Source: Monocercomonoides exilis
Lineage: Eukaryota > Preaxostyla > Oxymonadida > Polymastigidae
Assembly: GCA_001643675.2 (NCBI GenBank)
Contig: LSRY02000003.1
Location: forward strand, 62,001-126,000
DNA length: 64,000 nt
Direction of reading: 5' to 3'
Shown: positions 24,969-37,258 of the stretch, in pieces
Numbering within the stretch: the stretch's first letter is position 1
Layout: every line of letters begins with the position of its first letter
Notes under the pieces: generated by a model
What the model saw: only the letters and a program-made list of their open reading frames with translations
What the model was told of the DNA's origin: nothing
Database searches by the model: none
Program-made: the position numbers and the translations under genes

Positions 24969-26700
24969 ACCTCATTCCCTTCTCTTTTCTCCCCAGTCAT
25001 CTTTCTCTCCTCTGTCTCTTCTCCCTTTTCCTCCTTCTCCTTCTTCAGAAGCTCCTCCAGCTGCATCCGGAGCTCTTCCACCGTCGCCCTCCCCTTCCCT
25101 TTTCTCCTCCTCTCCCTCCTCCTCTTCTCCCTCCTCCTCTTTTCCTTTGCCTCTTCCTCCTCCCACAGCCTCTCCTCCTCTCCGTCATACCACTCCTTGT
25201 GCAGCGGCTCCTGGAAGATCTTTTCAAACTCCTTTGCCTCCCGCATCTCCTCCCGAATCAGTCGCCTCCTCTTTTTGCTCCATTTCTTCTCCAGCGCTGC
25301 AAATGCCTTGTCTTCTTCTTCTTCTTCTTCTTCTTCTTCCTTCGCCTCCACCTCCTCTTTTCCTCCATCCCCGTCTTTGGTGCTCGCCTTCGCCCCTCCT
25401 CTGTCTTGCCCCATCCGCCTCATCGGCCGCTGGGCCATCAGCTCCATCTCTTTCTGCTTCCACTCGCTCAGGATCATCTCCTTCTTCTGCTTTCGCGCCT
25501 CTGTCGTCTTTTCTCGGTCATCCACCCCGCTGCTGCTGCTGCTGCTGCTTCTGTTGCCACTCCCATTGCCATTCTCACCGTTCGTGGTGGCAGTGGTGGT
25601 GGTGGTAGTGGTGGTGTCAGCAACATCGTAGATCACCTGCCCCCATCGCTGCTGCCTGATGGAGTCCCACCGCAGCCGGCGAAGAAGCAGAGAAGCAGAC
25701 GACTCAGCTGAAGAAGACGAGGCGTCTGAAAGGGAATCACTGCTGGCATCCCTTTCCAGTCCCGTAGCATCGTCCCCGGAACAGCCATTCACCTGCTCTT
25801 CGCCTTCTGTGCCAGCATCAGTCATCATTCCTTTTCTGACATTTTTATTTGCTCCCTTCGCTCTGCTTTCAAAAAGCTTCCTATTCGTTTTTTCGCTTTT
25901 GTTTTTTTCAGTGCCAGCGCAATGGCTTCGTAAAGCACTTCCATTCTTGATTCAATCACAGGTGGGCGTGTGCGTTCAACTATTTCAGCGTCAAAACAGT
26001 CAAACTTTCTTAAAGAATCAAAAGAATAGAAATCTTTTTTGAGTGCAGAAGGATCATCTTTAACAAAAGCATTTTCTGCTCCACTGTTGTGATCATTGTC
26101 CATTTCGCTACTTATCAAATCTGATTTGCCAAAGGATATTTGCTTTTTGCTTTCTTCGGAAACAAGAGGTAATGTGTGCAAGCTATAATCAACTTGTGGA
26201 GGCACATATTTTGTTGATTTGTTTTCATTTTGAGGTAAAATGGTTGTCTGGAAAGATGAATGTTCTTTTGATGGGCTTGTATCAGATTGAAGCGAATGCA
26301 CCAATTGTGCAAACTCAATATTTTTTGATGGAAATGGACGTGATGAAATACTCTGCGAATATTTTGTGATGTCTGTTGCGTGAGTTGTAATTGCTTGAAA
26401 TGAAGACATGTGAAGTGACGATGCAAAAGTTTTATAAAACAGTTGCTGCCCGCTACCCCAAACCTCTGTAATAGAAGAAACATAAATTAGATGTAAATAA
26501 CAATACAAACCATCTTCACAGCCCAAGCAAGCAGATGCATTTTGAAATTTTTTTCGAGAGTCTATTGACGAAGCATCAAAAGGTGATAAAAATATGCATA
26601 TATTAAAAAAAAAAACAAAAAACAAAAAATTCAATAAAATATTATTAATTATACTTTGAATATTAATTATCAAACGACTATTTTTCATACAATAAGACAT
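23774..26700 (-). pseudogene. Large charged protein, left copy, frameshifted
   Basis: This is the counterpart of the intact 976-codon gene at 39607-42537. A T7 run at 25902-25908 (A7 on the coding strand) replaces A8 in the right copy. The 291-residue N-terminal part therefore runs out of frame and stops at 25825. An ATG at 25828 opens the remaining 684 codons. The N-terminus is hydrophobic and signal-anchor-like. The rest is rich in Glu, Lys, Arg and Ser with predicted coiled coils. It may be a true frameshift or a homopolymer sequencing error. If real, only the C-terminal part without the signal/anchor could be made. Confidence 0.7.
26466..26510 (-). other. Probable 45-nt intron, left copy of charged-protein gene
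   Basis: It starts GTTTGT and ends TTCTATTACAG, identical to 39797-39841. Its length is a multiple of three and it has no stop, so it reads through when unspliced. Splicing joins CED to EVWGSGQQ. Confidence 0.6.
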
Positions 26701-26964
26701 TTACATCGATTGTGAATAAGCAAATGAATTAATACAAACTCTTAAATAATTTTTCAAGAAAATTTTAGTATTTTGATAGCAAAAAATATTGTATTTTGGT
26801 TCAAATTTCCAAAAAAAAATATTTAATTAACATTTCATTTAAACGAAAGCTAAATATATGTATAACTTATTGAAAGTTTTCAAAGAACAATATTCAAAAA
26901 GACAAAAATAACAAAAATATCATCATCTTCTTCATTATATCAGAAAAAACAAAAGTTAAAAATA

Positions 26965-27037
26965 TGGAGAATCCGGGTTTCGATCCCGGTGCCTCACGCA
27001 TGCAAAGCGCGCGATCTACCAATTGATCTAATTCCCC
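26965..27037 (-). tRNA. tRNA-Ala(UGC), copy 1
   Basis: 73 nt with all four arms. The acceptor GGGGAAT/ATTCTCC includes the G3:U70 pair that identifies alanine tRNAs. The D stem is GATC/GATC. The anticodon stem CGCGC/GCGTG carries loop TTTGCAT (anticodon TGC). The T stem is CCGGG/CCCGG with loop ATCGAAA. CCA is not encoded. It is identical to the copies at 36838-36910 and 39270-39342. Confidence 0.95.
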
Positions 27038-27145
27038 TTGCATGAAAAACAATTTTTTCTTTCAACTTTGTTAATTTGTATTTATGAAAATTATGAAAGA
27101 TTTGCTCTAAATCAACATTTTTCTTTCTTTCTTTCTAACTTTCTT

Positions 27146-28114
27146 TCTTTTTATTTAATTTTTTTTTTTTTCTTGTTTTATTATATTTTCTTTTTTCTTC
27201 GTTTTCGTATCTTATCTTATTTAATGAATTATTTTTTATTAATTCAAATTTTTTCTTTTCAATTTTTCGGAATCAATTGAAGAGAAAACATTTGTTAATA
27301 TCCCCACAAAATATTTAGAAAATTCTTGAAGGTTAAAATCTTTCTATATATAGATTTATATGTTATAACATTATTTGCAGAACAAGTTTTTAATTTTTAT
27401 GATTCAAAATCTGAATGAATTTTTAATTTGAAAGTTTGAAAGAAAGTTTTAAAGTCTGTGTTTCCAAAGCAAAAAAATTAAAAAACTGTGGACAGATGCA
27501 TAATCTCAACAAACTTTGAAATTCCATTGCGATGCAAAACCCAATCATTCACTTTATATGTGTAAACTGCTGTGACATTCAGATATGAAACTTCTTTCTC
27601 CGACGAACAAAGATAAAACTTTTTCGATTTTCGTCGAAACCCGTTGAATCTCATTTTTCAGAGTTTCTCCCAAAAGAATGAAGAATTTTGGAATATGTTC
27701 GTTTTGATGGATGGATAATAACAATAATTCGTGTGACTTTGAGTTCACTGATTGTATTTCTAAAAAAATACGTTGAAAGGCAACTATTAATGGAAGTTGA
27801 GATGATCAAACTGTCCACAGTTATAGAAAGTGTCTTCCATAATACGCATTGACCTCATTTCATTTTTCAGTATATTTGGCTTCAAATTTTGTATTCTGGA
27901 ATATATTAAAAAATAAATAATAAATATTATAATATTCCGTATGTTCAATTATCGAGTCAAAATGCAAATTTGATGAAAATATTCAATTGTCATTTTCACC
28001 TGAAAAGTATTCAAAATAAATTTCAAAAAGAAAAATTAACAAACTATCTACTGTTCGGCAATATTAATAAACTCATATTTTGAATAATTTGGAAAAATCA
28101 ATGGATACTGATAT
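27146..28114. other. AT-rich spacer with one possible small ORF
   Basis: It begins where block B homology stops. Most is AT-rich with T-tracts. On the minus strand, about 27657-27480, an ATG-started frame of 58 codons reads MRFNGFRRKSKKF...KVNDWVLHRNG and is less AT-rich than its surroundings. It overlaps another minus-strand frame (27554-27748). It could be a small gene or a decayed exon. I recognise no family. Confidence 0.3.
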
Positions 28115-28122
28115 GTTCAATG
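28115..28122. repeat. 8-bp direct repeat (target-site duplication), left
   Basis: GTTCAATG immediately precedes the inverted terminus TAAACCTGT at 28123. The same octamer follows the opposite terminus at 31713-31720. Confidence 0.75.
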
Positions 28123-28178
28123 TAAACCTGTCTGACGCGCAAAAAAATTTTTCTCACGTCCGTCAGTAATTTTCCAGT

Positions 28179-28180
<2 letters not shown>

Positions 28181-28232
<52 letters not shown>
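28181..28232. repeat. Poly(T) run of 52
   Basis: Uninterrupted T52 just inside the left end of the TIR element. Run length is prone to sequencing and assembly error. Confidence 0.9.
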
Positions 28233-28346
28233 CGAAAAGACTAATCTTTATATGAACTTATTTTAAAATAATACTGATTTTGTGATAATTATTTTTTAAG
28301 TTTTCAGTCTTTTATTTTTTTAACATGTCCCATTAATTGATTTCAG

Positions 28347-30138
28347 ATTCATTATAAAATTGAAATGCTTTTATATCAGAGTTCCCTCACCTCTTAATCG
28401 ATTCTACCTCCTTTTCGGTACAAAAAACTTCATGTTCCAAACAGACTCTTCACCAAATGCTCATGTCTTGTTTGGAGGAACTGAAACTCACAGAGAGATA
28501 TTAAGTCGATTGTCCTTTTCTGGTTTGGTGTGAATGGAACGATTTAAATGATGGAAATGAATATGGAGGTGCGTTTTATGTTGAATGCACAAATGCAAAT
28601 CTCACAATCACTTCTTGTTCATTCAGCAATTGTTCTAGTGGTGATGTTTGCGGGGCGTTATATTGTATATATTTGTTAAATGTGAATATCGCAAAATCCA
28701 ATTTCACAAGTTGTTCAGCTGCTCATGGAGGAGCTGCTTACGTTGGCTGGCCACAATCAAATTCTGTTTATTCATTCTCAGAAAACAGAGTGGAAAGTTG
28801 TTCAATCACAAACTGGTGCGGAACTGGTTGGTATTTTGGACTCGATTATAATCCAACAACTGTTCAATTTCAGTTTTTAAAATGCAAGTGCATCTCAAAT
28901 TCGGGTGGTGATTCCACAGGTTCTTTAACATTTACATATCCTCCAAGCAACAAACCGAGTCAATTTTTGGTTAATGATTGTCAGTTTATAAACAACAAAT
29001 TGACAGCTTCTGCAAATTATGGAGGAGCTGGGTTGTGTTGCACAGCGACTTATTCCTGGATGAATGGAATAAAATTCATCACATTCTGTTTCTTCGAAGG
29101 AAATACAGCAACTAATGGCAGAGGAAACGATGTGTTTTTCAATGGTAATTCCATAGCTCAATCTCCGTTTGAGAATTGCGGTTCAACAACCCCAACAAAA
29201 AGAGTGTATAATAATGGAACAGCTGAAAACGCTGAATATAATGGCTGGCTTCCAATCATCAACCAGAACAAAATAGTCTCAAATGGTGGAAGTGATGTCG
29301 ATGCCTGTGGCAAAACACAGCAAAGCCCATGTGCCACAGTGGAGTATGCCCTCGGGTGCGTTGCTCCCTTCAGCGATGCCTCCCTCTCTCTTCTCGTCTC
29401 CACTTTCACTCCCACAAAGACTCTCACATTTCGTGCCCCAAATACAAGAATCACTGGAAATGGCACAACTGCCACCATCATCGCCTCCAGTGGCATTCCT
29501 CAACCACAAAACTCACATTCGCAGTCATCACAATCAACATCATCAAATTCATCATTTTCATCATTTTCATCTGCATCTTCTTCACCAGATCCATCTGCCA
29601 CTTCTGCCCTCTTCCAACAGACCCAGGGCTCCCTCACAGTCTCTGCCCTCGCCATCGCCCACAACTCCACAAACCAAATCACCCCCATCCTCTTCCACCT
29701 CTCCGATAACTCCCCTTCCCTCAACCTCAACACAACCACCATCACCGGAACAACCTCCATAACAATCACAACTCCCCTCTTCTTCCTCACTGCTGGCTCC
29801 CTCGCCCTCAACCACACAGCAATCACCAGTCTCCCCCTCAGCAGCCAAAGCATCTTCCACCTCACCTCCCTCACCGCTCCCCTCACTCTCAACTCCTCCA
29901 ACATCACCGACATCACCTCCACTGCCACCCCCACCAGCTGTGTCCTCTCCTCTGCCACCTCCCCTGCCCTCTCCCTCTCCCTCGCCAACTGCACCATCAC
30001 CAGTATCAACTCAGAACAGTTCAGCCAACAGACTGCAACAGATGGCGGGTGTATCTCATTCGCCTCATCAGCCTTGGCCAACATATTTTTCTAGTGAAAA
30101 ACACAAAGTTCAACGGGTGCGAGATAAATGAAGCATAG
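28347..30138 (+). pseudogene. PMP-repeat/beta-helix surface protein, frameshifted
   Basis: The main open part (about 28505-30094) reads through typical short beta-helix repeats (GGAFYVECTNANLTITSCSF, SCSAAHGGAAYVGW, NYGGAGLCC). It then has the oxymonad-style motif NGGSDVDACGKTQQSPCATV and Ser/Thr-rich helix turns (NLTSLTAPLTLNSSNITDI type). Two frame breaks are visible. Upstream, the frame from an acceptor-like site at 28346 (FGTKNFMFQTDSSPNA...) stops at TGA 28531 while the sense continues one base over. Downstream, TAG at 30092 is bypassed in the next frame (FLVKNTKFNGCEI) until TAG 30138. The 3' half of the family (more repeats, membrane helix, cytosolic tail) is missing. The gene lies wholly inside the TIR element. 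Confidence 0.7.
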
Positions 30139-31712
30139 TCGGTGAATTTTGAAGAAAGAAAGAAAAAACTCTGAGTGTTTTTCATGATAATGTGATTGAA
30201 GTGAATTAAATGAAAAAGATTGATATACCACCGTTTTTGAGATATTTTCTATTTTCATTTCAATGCATTCTAATGATTTTCAAATAAACTCGTTCGAGTT
30301 ATTTCTGATTATTTATTATTTTGATTTGAAGTTAATAGACTTTTAAAAGATCTTTGGAAATGACGTGTGAAAAAGAAAAATAAATATAGAATTTTCATTG
30401 GACACTGTCAACTCAACTTCAATTTATTGTCTTTAATCTCCACATATAGTTTTCATCAGAGAAACAATTCGTTTCCTGCTTTCGTTTGTGAAATGATAAT
30501 TCATAACAGTCAAATGCAATTCGTTTGAAAGTTATGTGAGTTTATCAACATGAAATAAACACTATGACGAATATTTCAGAATTGTTTTTGAAAACGGATT
30601 CGTGTTGTGATCCATTTATTTCTGATGTTGCAAATAAAATTTAAAAAAAAGTTAAATCAAAGAAGTGCACAGACTTTTAAATAGAATTTTGAAAATTATT
30701 CATCCTAATATTTGATCCCAGTCCATCGTCAATGTGACTTTCTTCCCACAAATATCTCCTTTTCTTTTCTTTGAAGGGTTTCAAGACAATTTTCGCTTTT
30801 TCCAGTTGAAAGAGGAAGATCAAAATCTGAGTCTTCAAAAAATTAATAAATGAATTTGTGTATACATCATTAAAATGGATATCTTCTGTTTTGATTAACT
30901 ATTTGTTTTGTCCAGAAGGAATTATTCAATTTGTGATTCAGTTAATATTGCTTCTTTAACAAATGATGAAGATAAATTGGATCGAAGTTCTCTTCGGAAG
31001 ATGATGAAAAATATTCATTTCTGAATAAGATGTCGAATAAGATTGACGAAAAACACTCTTTTGTTGCAAATAATTAGAATAGAATTTTATTATATTATTT
31101 AAGAACTTTTTTGTTGTGTTAATGAAGAAAAAACAAACAGCATTAAAAGTCAATTTCAACAATAAAAATAAACAAACGATTTCCTGGTGATATGAAGCAC
31201 TGAAAGACAAATAAAATAAATAGATAATAAAGATTTTCAAACTGCCTTCTTTTTTCGTATCTGTCCGTTTTCTTTTTCATATTGTATGAAAAACAAAAGT
31301 TCGAATAAAAAGTTAAAATATCAAACTATTTTGTCATTTATCAAGACAAATGCATCTCATTCGCTTATTCGCATAAAATTTTATTTTTTGATCAAAGTCA
31401 TAGTGACTCTGACTTGACCTGGCAGGAACTGACTGTCAATGACGATCTAAAATTCCTTTTTTGCCTTCACGTCAGTTTCCCATTTTAATTTAAAAATTCA
31501 TTCATTTTTTCTTAAAAAAAAAATAAGTCAGTGACAAAGAGAATTTTTTGAATGCAATAAACAATATGAAAATGAAATGAATAAAGTAAATAATTTATTT
31601 TTGTTTTATTGCTTCTGAAATTACGATAATTAATTACTGACGTGTAAATTTTCGTTAAGTCCGTCAGAAATGAAAATTTTCACGTCAGTTGTCATTACGT
31701 CATACAGGTTTA

Positions 31713-31720
31713 GTTCAATG
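31713..31720. repeat. 8-bp direct repeat (target-site duplication), right
   Basis: GTTCAATG directly follows the right terminus of the TIR element and matches 28115-28122 exactly. Confidence 0.75.
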
Positions 31721-34700
31721 AGTTGTTATAGCGGCAAAAATCAGCATAATTGGAGGGGGATATGTTCTCCTTTAATGGAGTTATGATCTATGAGAATAAT
31801 TTCATGATGTTTTATTTATTTCCAATTTTCATTTGCAATAATTAAACTTCGCATTTTTTGCGATTTCATTTTCGAAAATTCATTTCAATAATATTTCTCC
31901 CATATTGATTATTCAAATGTTGAGTTGTGAAAATGTTCAAAGGAAATAGCTGTGTTTATTTCATATTCAACAAATTTGATTCTTTTCAATATTAATGAGA
32001 AATAAAATTTGAAATCAACTTTTTTCTATTGGAAACTTCAGATTGAACATTTGTTTTGCAAATAAATATATGGCACTGAAAAATCTCTGTTCATTAAACG
32101 AATGATTTTTTTTTCCTCCACATCAAATAATGACTCATGAAACAATTACTAAAATTTTGGATTTCAATGGAAAAAAAATAACAAAGCTTATGAAAATTAT
32201 TTTAATTTGAAAGCATACAGGAAAAATAAAAAAACTCCAAAAACAATCACACATGTGATAATTTTTCGTTTTATTTTATCTGTTTGTTTTAAATCGTGAT
32301 ATTTTCAGAAAAGGAATCAAAAAATAAATCCAATTTTTTTTTTGATAAAGATATGTTTGATAATTTTTGATATCATATTTTAATCTGAGATGTGATATAA
32401 ATACCAGTTTGTTTGTCTTTTGCAATTAAACTTTTCAGGTGAACAATCATTGAATCGAAAATTTTTCTGAAAAAATTTTAAATGAACAATAAATGATCAA
32501 AAACATTGTTTAAAATTGATTTTTCTCTATTGGTTTTCTTCTTGTTTTTCTTGTAATTTCACAATCGAATATTTCAAAAAAAGAATATCTGATCACAAAA
32601 TATATCACGCATACTGACATTTTTTTGTTTGTTTCATGTGTGGATTGAGATGGCTTTTGAACAGATTATTAATTATTTCATAAATTAAAAATAGGCATGC
32701 ATATTTTCTCTTGTTTATTCCTTGATAATAATAAAAGTTTTCGTTTTGCTTTATGTGATCATTAGAACGGACTATAACTGAAAAATGAAACAATAGATTG
32801 ATATCCATTCTCTGTCGATCTGTCTTCAAACATAATCTTTTTCTGTTGATTGGAAGAAAGAGTGAGTCACCGTGATGGAAAGAGATGCTCAGCAGATTGG
32901 CTGTTCTCCGCAAATAAAAAAACAGAACTTTTTAATCATCAAGAGCCACAATGATTAATCACATTTTTTTTAATTTTTGAAAGCGATTTCAATTTGTGCG
33001 TTTTGTTCCAAACACATAATTCGTTCCGGTTTTCTTGTGAATGTCACAACACTTATTATATCTTCGTCCTTGTTCCTTCCTTTGAGGAACAGGATGAGCA
33101 GGAGATACCAGACAAACTTCGATAAGTGAGCGATTGCTTTTATCAGAGTGGTTGAAGGTGACAATGAGTGAACCCAAATCTGATTGTCGCTGTTAGTTGA
33201 ATTGATGGGATCTGAGTGATAAAAGAAGATGCTTGTTTTTGTTGTTCTGGGACGCGTGAAAGTGAAAGGAAGGGATGTTGTGTGTTGTCAACTGAAAACA
33301 GTTGATTGGCTATCTGGTGAGAAATAAACCCTAAAATGGGGAATCTTGAAGGTGTGTGTTGCTTATTGGTGAAAGAATAAACCACTTTGCAACGAGAGTT
33401 TCAAGAACAATACTTGGCATTTTTGAGGACGTTGCTTAATGCTTGATAGTGAATGGGAGGTGTGCATGGAGGCTGCGATGCTAAGCATTCTTATCATTTT
33501 CAGTTTCCTCATTTCTACCAACATAAATTGAGTTGAATCCTTTGAAGAAAAATAAATGCTCGTCGTTCAATAAATAACGTCTATATATTTTACAAAAGTC
33601 ACAGCATCATTCTTTCAGGGCTGGCCTTCATATTCAGTTTGCAAAAAAAATGTATTGCTTGAAACACCTTGGAGTTCACTGCCTTCAATTTCGTTTTGAA
33701 GAAAGGTGATGCAGTTTCCACAATCGAGACTATCATAAGAATGTGTGCCAGTGAAATGAATTTGTGAGTGATTAACAATCTGCAAAGAAGGACGCTTTTG
33801 AAGGTGTTTAATGTGAATGACAGTTTCTCATTAAGAGAATTGAGTGCGAAAATATAAAAAATGAGCTCTGGTTTCCTCATTTTTGTGAATGGTCTTCCGC
33901 AAATCTTTTTTCTAAAAAAAAACCATAAAAATATTTGTATAAAAAATTCCCCAACTTTCTCACTTCAATAACAAGCCTTTGAGAAGAAAGAGATGGTAGA
34001 CTTTGTGGCAGAAAGGCACGAACATGAAAAGTCTAATTATCTGGGTTCACTTTGCATTTGTTGTTCGACGTCACACAGTCTTCTTCATTTTTTGGAAACT
34101 ATCCTATGTTCAATCTTCTCCATATATTTCAGATATGTCTTAAGTCAATGCATAACAGCCTCCATCTTTTCTCTGTTGCGCAGATTTATTGCTTGTTCAT
34201 GTATCAAGAATGTATCACAATATTGTGTCATTCCTGCTTCAATTATCTCTCTCTTTCATCCACAACCAACTTTTCCTTGCTTTCTTATCCCTTCCTGGAA
34301 AAAGCAATGCACATGTTCCTCCTTATCATTGCTGTGAATTAGAACCTCAATTGCTTCTCTCCACTGTATCAACCATGTTGTCATCACTTCCAGAAGTTGG
34401 CTCAATAATTATTTCTTCCAAACCAGTTGATTATAATAAACTTTCACTTCCGCAATCACTCTTTTCATTCACAAAGTCTCAATTATAAATGAATAAGAAC
34501 AGGGATGATATATTCTCCTTTTTATTCAGCGAGCATTTTAGTGCATCATTAACTTCCAAAAAATTCCAAATATTTCTTTTCCTGTTTCTTCTTCAAACAA
34601 ACTCATTGAAGGTTGGGGCTGCTCCCATTCCATTTTCACATTGATTGGGGCTTGCAAGCGGAAGTCGCAATAACTTTCGATCTTCAACCGAGAAAGAGTA

Positions 34701-36803
34701 TTTCAATTGTGTTCCTAACTCCAGGGAAGTTAATAACTCTTATTTCTTGAATCACTGATTGACATACGAATCTTATCATTTTGAGTCTCGCAGTCAGGTT
34801 CGAACCAACTTTTCACCTGTTGATGCTGAAAATAATTGAAGAATTGTCCAAGTGAAGGATGAGATTGTGATAATTTTTTTTTCTTAATTGTAAGAAAAAT
34901 TATTGAGGATTATTAGCGTAGGGATTTTTTTTTTGTTTTATTCGATATCTGTTTAAAGCATATTCTATTGACAGTTCAGAAAAATTGCTTCATATACCAA
35001 ACAATCATCAAAAAAACTTCTTCTACTAATGATAGTGTTTTCGTTGTGAAGATTGATTCTTTTTTTCTGAAGTCCTGAAAGCTATTTTTGTTGCTTAATG
35101 TGTCTTCAAACTTTGTTTTCATTGTTCAAATTGCTTTTTTTCACTTCTTTTGATTCGAATATCAACATTCAAATTTGAATCACTCACTTTCATATTGTTC
35201 ATTGCTTTTCACCTGTTCATGAACTTGCTGACGTTATAGAAAACAAACTGCACAATGTACAGAAGCCAGAAAAAGGATAAAATGAAAAGTTACAATCATT
35301 ATCCTTTTGAGAAACACTCATTTCATGCATTTCCAACAATTTTTTTCAGATTTTCTGATTTGAAATCCTTCTCTTCTGGCTTTCATGTTCCGCTGTTCAA
35401 ACTTCAAACAAGATTAGTGAGTATTATCAAAAGGATCAGATCCTTCTTGTCCTTGTTTTCAGCTTGATTTCAACACTCCAAGATGCTTTCCACCTCCATT
35501 GATACATTCATTGGACACCTTCCTTATGAATTAAAAAGAACAATCTGTCAGAAAAGCCATATATCTTTGATTCTATCTCTTCATTATTTGCAATACAAAC
35601 TTCCATATTCGCTTCCTGAATATCCTTTGAGCATCTTTGTTGAAATACCAAAAATTCTGTGAAGTCAAAATATCTCATTCGAAACTGAATAGCAATGAAA
35701 AATGTAAAATTCTTGAACAAGTTCTTTAATGTTCACTTTGAATTGTTCTAGCCAAGAATATCTATCTTGTTTAAAAATATGATTTTCAGCAGTGAGATGA
35801 TATTCCATTTTGAAGTGGATACATTACAATGCAGCATTCAAATCCATGCAATCAAAGGTCTATTTGTCATTTGTCGTAATGTATGCGTAAAATGAAAATA
35901 TTGAATCAATATTAAATCTGTCTTTTCTCAGCCTTGTCAGAACCTCAATATTATTGATATCCTATATCCATTCTGAGCAAGCTTGTTTTTCCTGTTTCCA
36001 ACCAATGAAGCCTTTTCCACATCAATTCATCTTCTCCTTTCCTTTTCGAAAATTCCTTCCGATTCAAATAGAATGAACTCTCTCCATGATCAACATGTTA
36101 CACACTCTCCTTTCATATTCTAGGGCAAAGGTTATTATGTTGGGGCCTTCTTTCTCCGGAAAAAAAATTCCTCTTTAAAATAAAGTATATCCTTGTTGCT
36201 TGTATCATTCTGATCTGACCCTTCAAAAAAATTACTGAATATGTGGATTGAATGATTCGGATCAATGAAACATGAGTGAGACTATCTTTTATCGTTGCTG
36301 ACGTATAAATTTCGAATCAAACTTATTTCAAAGAAATTTTTTGTTAACAAAAACGTGAACATTGCTTGTATTCTTTCTTCAACGGTATCTTGTTGGATCA
36401 CAGCAAAACATTAATATATTTCTGATGAATGTTTCCTCTACCTCCCAAATCTCCTTTTCCAAGAGCATTTCAATTTCAATCACCTAAAAAAATAAATTAA
36501 CAAAATGTTTTTCACTTCTTTTTCAAATGCATCTGAATGCCATTTCATCGATCTTAATTTTTTTTTTTAAAGGAAAAAAAGAAAGGAATTGATTAGCATC
36601 TGGAAATTTTGATTTTGAATAAGATCGTTATACTTCATGAGAGAATAACAACAAAATTCTGCTTTCTATTTCTCAATAAAAAAGTATAACACCTTCAACC
36701 ATCAATACTTACCAAATAAACCACAAAATAATCTTTTTTAATGGAATTTTCTCCCTTATCTATTTCATTAAATTTTTCCTACAGATCTTGTATACATAAT
36801 TTT
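31721..36803. other. Gene-poor AT-rich region
   Basis: No convincing gene. Short minus-strand frames at 32970-33385 and 33599-33880, and overlapping plus-strand frames at 33993-34488, have somewhat higher complexity than the background. None continues for more than about 110 codons or shows a motif, so they may be remnants of decayed genes. A fragment near 36298 (CTGACGTATAAATTTCG) resembles the subterminal part of the TIR element's right end (31637). Confidence 0.5.
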
Positions 36804-37258
36804 TTCATTATATCAGAAAAAACAAAAGTTAAAAATATGGAGAATCCGGGTTTCGATCCCGGTGCCTCACGCATGCAAAGCGCGCGATCTACCAATTGAT
36901 CTAATTCCCCTTGCATGAAAAACAATTTTTTCTTTCAACTTTGTTAATTTGTATTTATGAAAATTATGAAAGATTTGCTCTAAATCAACATTTTTCTTTC
37001 TTTCTTTCTAACTTTCTTGGCAAGTTCCAAGTATATGGACCATCGATAAAAAATTTTTTGTATATTTATAATGAAACAAAATGGAATATTAATTTATTTA
37101 AAATTAGTTATTTTTGTCGAAAAAGTGTTTTTAACAATTTTTCATTTTTCTTTTGATCTATCCCATAACATTTTTTATTTTCTTCTGGTTAGAAATATTT
37201 GTTTATTTAACGAAAAAAGCTGTCTTCGAACATAAATGCTGTTATAATAAAAACAGAA
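36804..37258. repeat. 455-bp inverted repeat, left arm, with tRNA-Ala
   Basis: This is the exact reverse complement, as far as I compared it, of 38923-39366, separated by about 1.66 kb. It spans a tRNA-Ala and about 350 bp of its 5' flank. The outer part (about 36804-37020) is also shared with block B left (26934-27145). Confidence 0.88.
36838..36910 (-). tRNA. tRNA-Ala(UGC), copy 2
   Basis: Identical 73-nt sequence and fold to the copy at 26965-27037: G3:U70 acceptor pair, anticodon TGC. It lies inside the 455-bp inverted repeat and faces the third copy. Confidence 0.95.

Larger units (their letters stand above)
23753..27145. repeat. Inverted duplication block B, left copy
   Basis: This is the reverse complement of 39163-42558. 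It carries the charged-protein gene, its AT-rich 5' flank and a tRNA-Ala. Boundaries are sharp: CATTGAAGAAGC at one end and a CTTTCTTTCTAACTTTCTT microsatellite at the other. Apart from one divergent island near 24.23-24.43 kb and one base lost from a homopolymer, the copies look essentially identical, including the intergenic part. Confidence 0.88.
28123..31712. mobile_element. 3.59-kb TIR element with surface-protein cargo
   Basis: The termini are TAAACCTGT (28123) and ACAGGTTTA (ending 31712), perfect inverted 9-mers extended to 14 of 15 matches (TAAACCTGTMTGACG). Both ends carry subterminal TGACG/CGTCA motifs: 28133 and 28161 on the left; 31440, 31470, 31638, 31662, 31683 and 31698 on the right. 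An exact 8-bp duplication, GTTCAATG, flanks the element. No transposase is visible inside. The cargo is a broken PMP-like surface-protein gene, and the right third is non-coding. This looks like a non-autonomous cut-and-paste element that captured a host gene. An 8-bp duplication is typical of hAT and a few other superfamilies, but the terminus does not start with the usual hAT CAG. Confidence 0.7.

Noticed and set aside
28123-31712. Firm assignment of the TIR element to hAT
   Set aside because: The 8-bp duplication fits, but the termini start TAAACC rather than CAG and no transposase is present, so the superfamily stays open.
34780-34815. T-arm-like GGTTCGAACC
   Set aside because: No acceptor, D or anticodon stem can be built around it on either strand.
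36911-37156. 81-codon frame (MHEKQFFLSTLL...) repeated exactly at 39269-39024 and in part at 27038
   Set aside because: It begins at the 5' edge of each tRNA-Ala copy and is conserved only because the DNA is duplicated. It is AT-rich and has no coding character.
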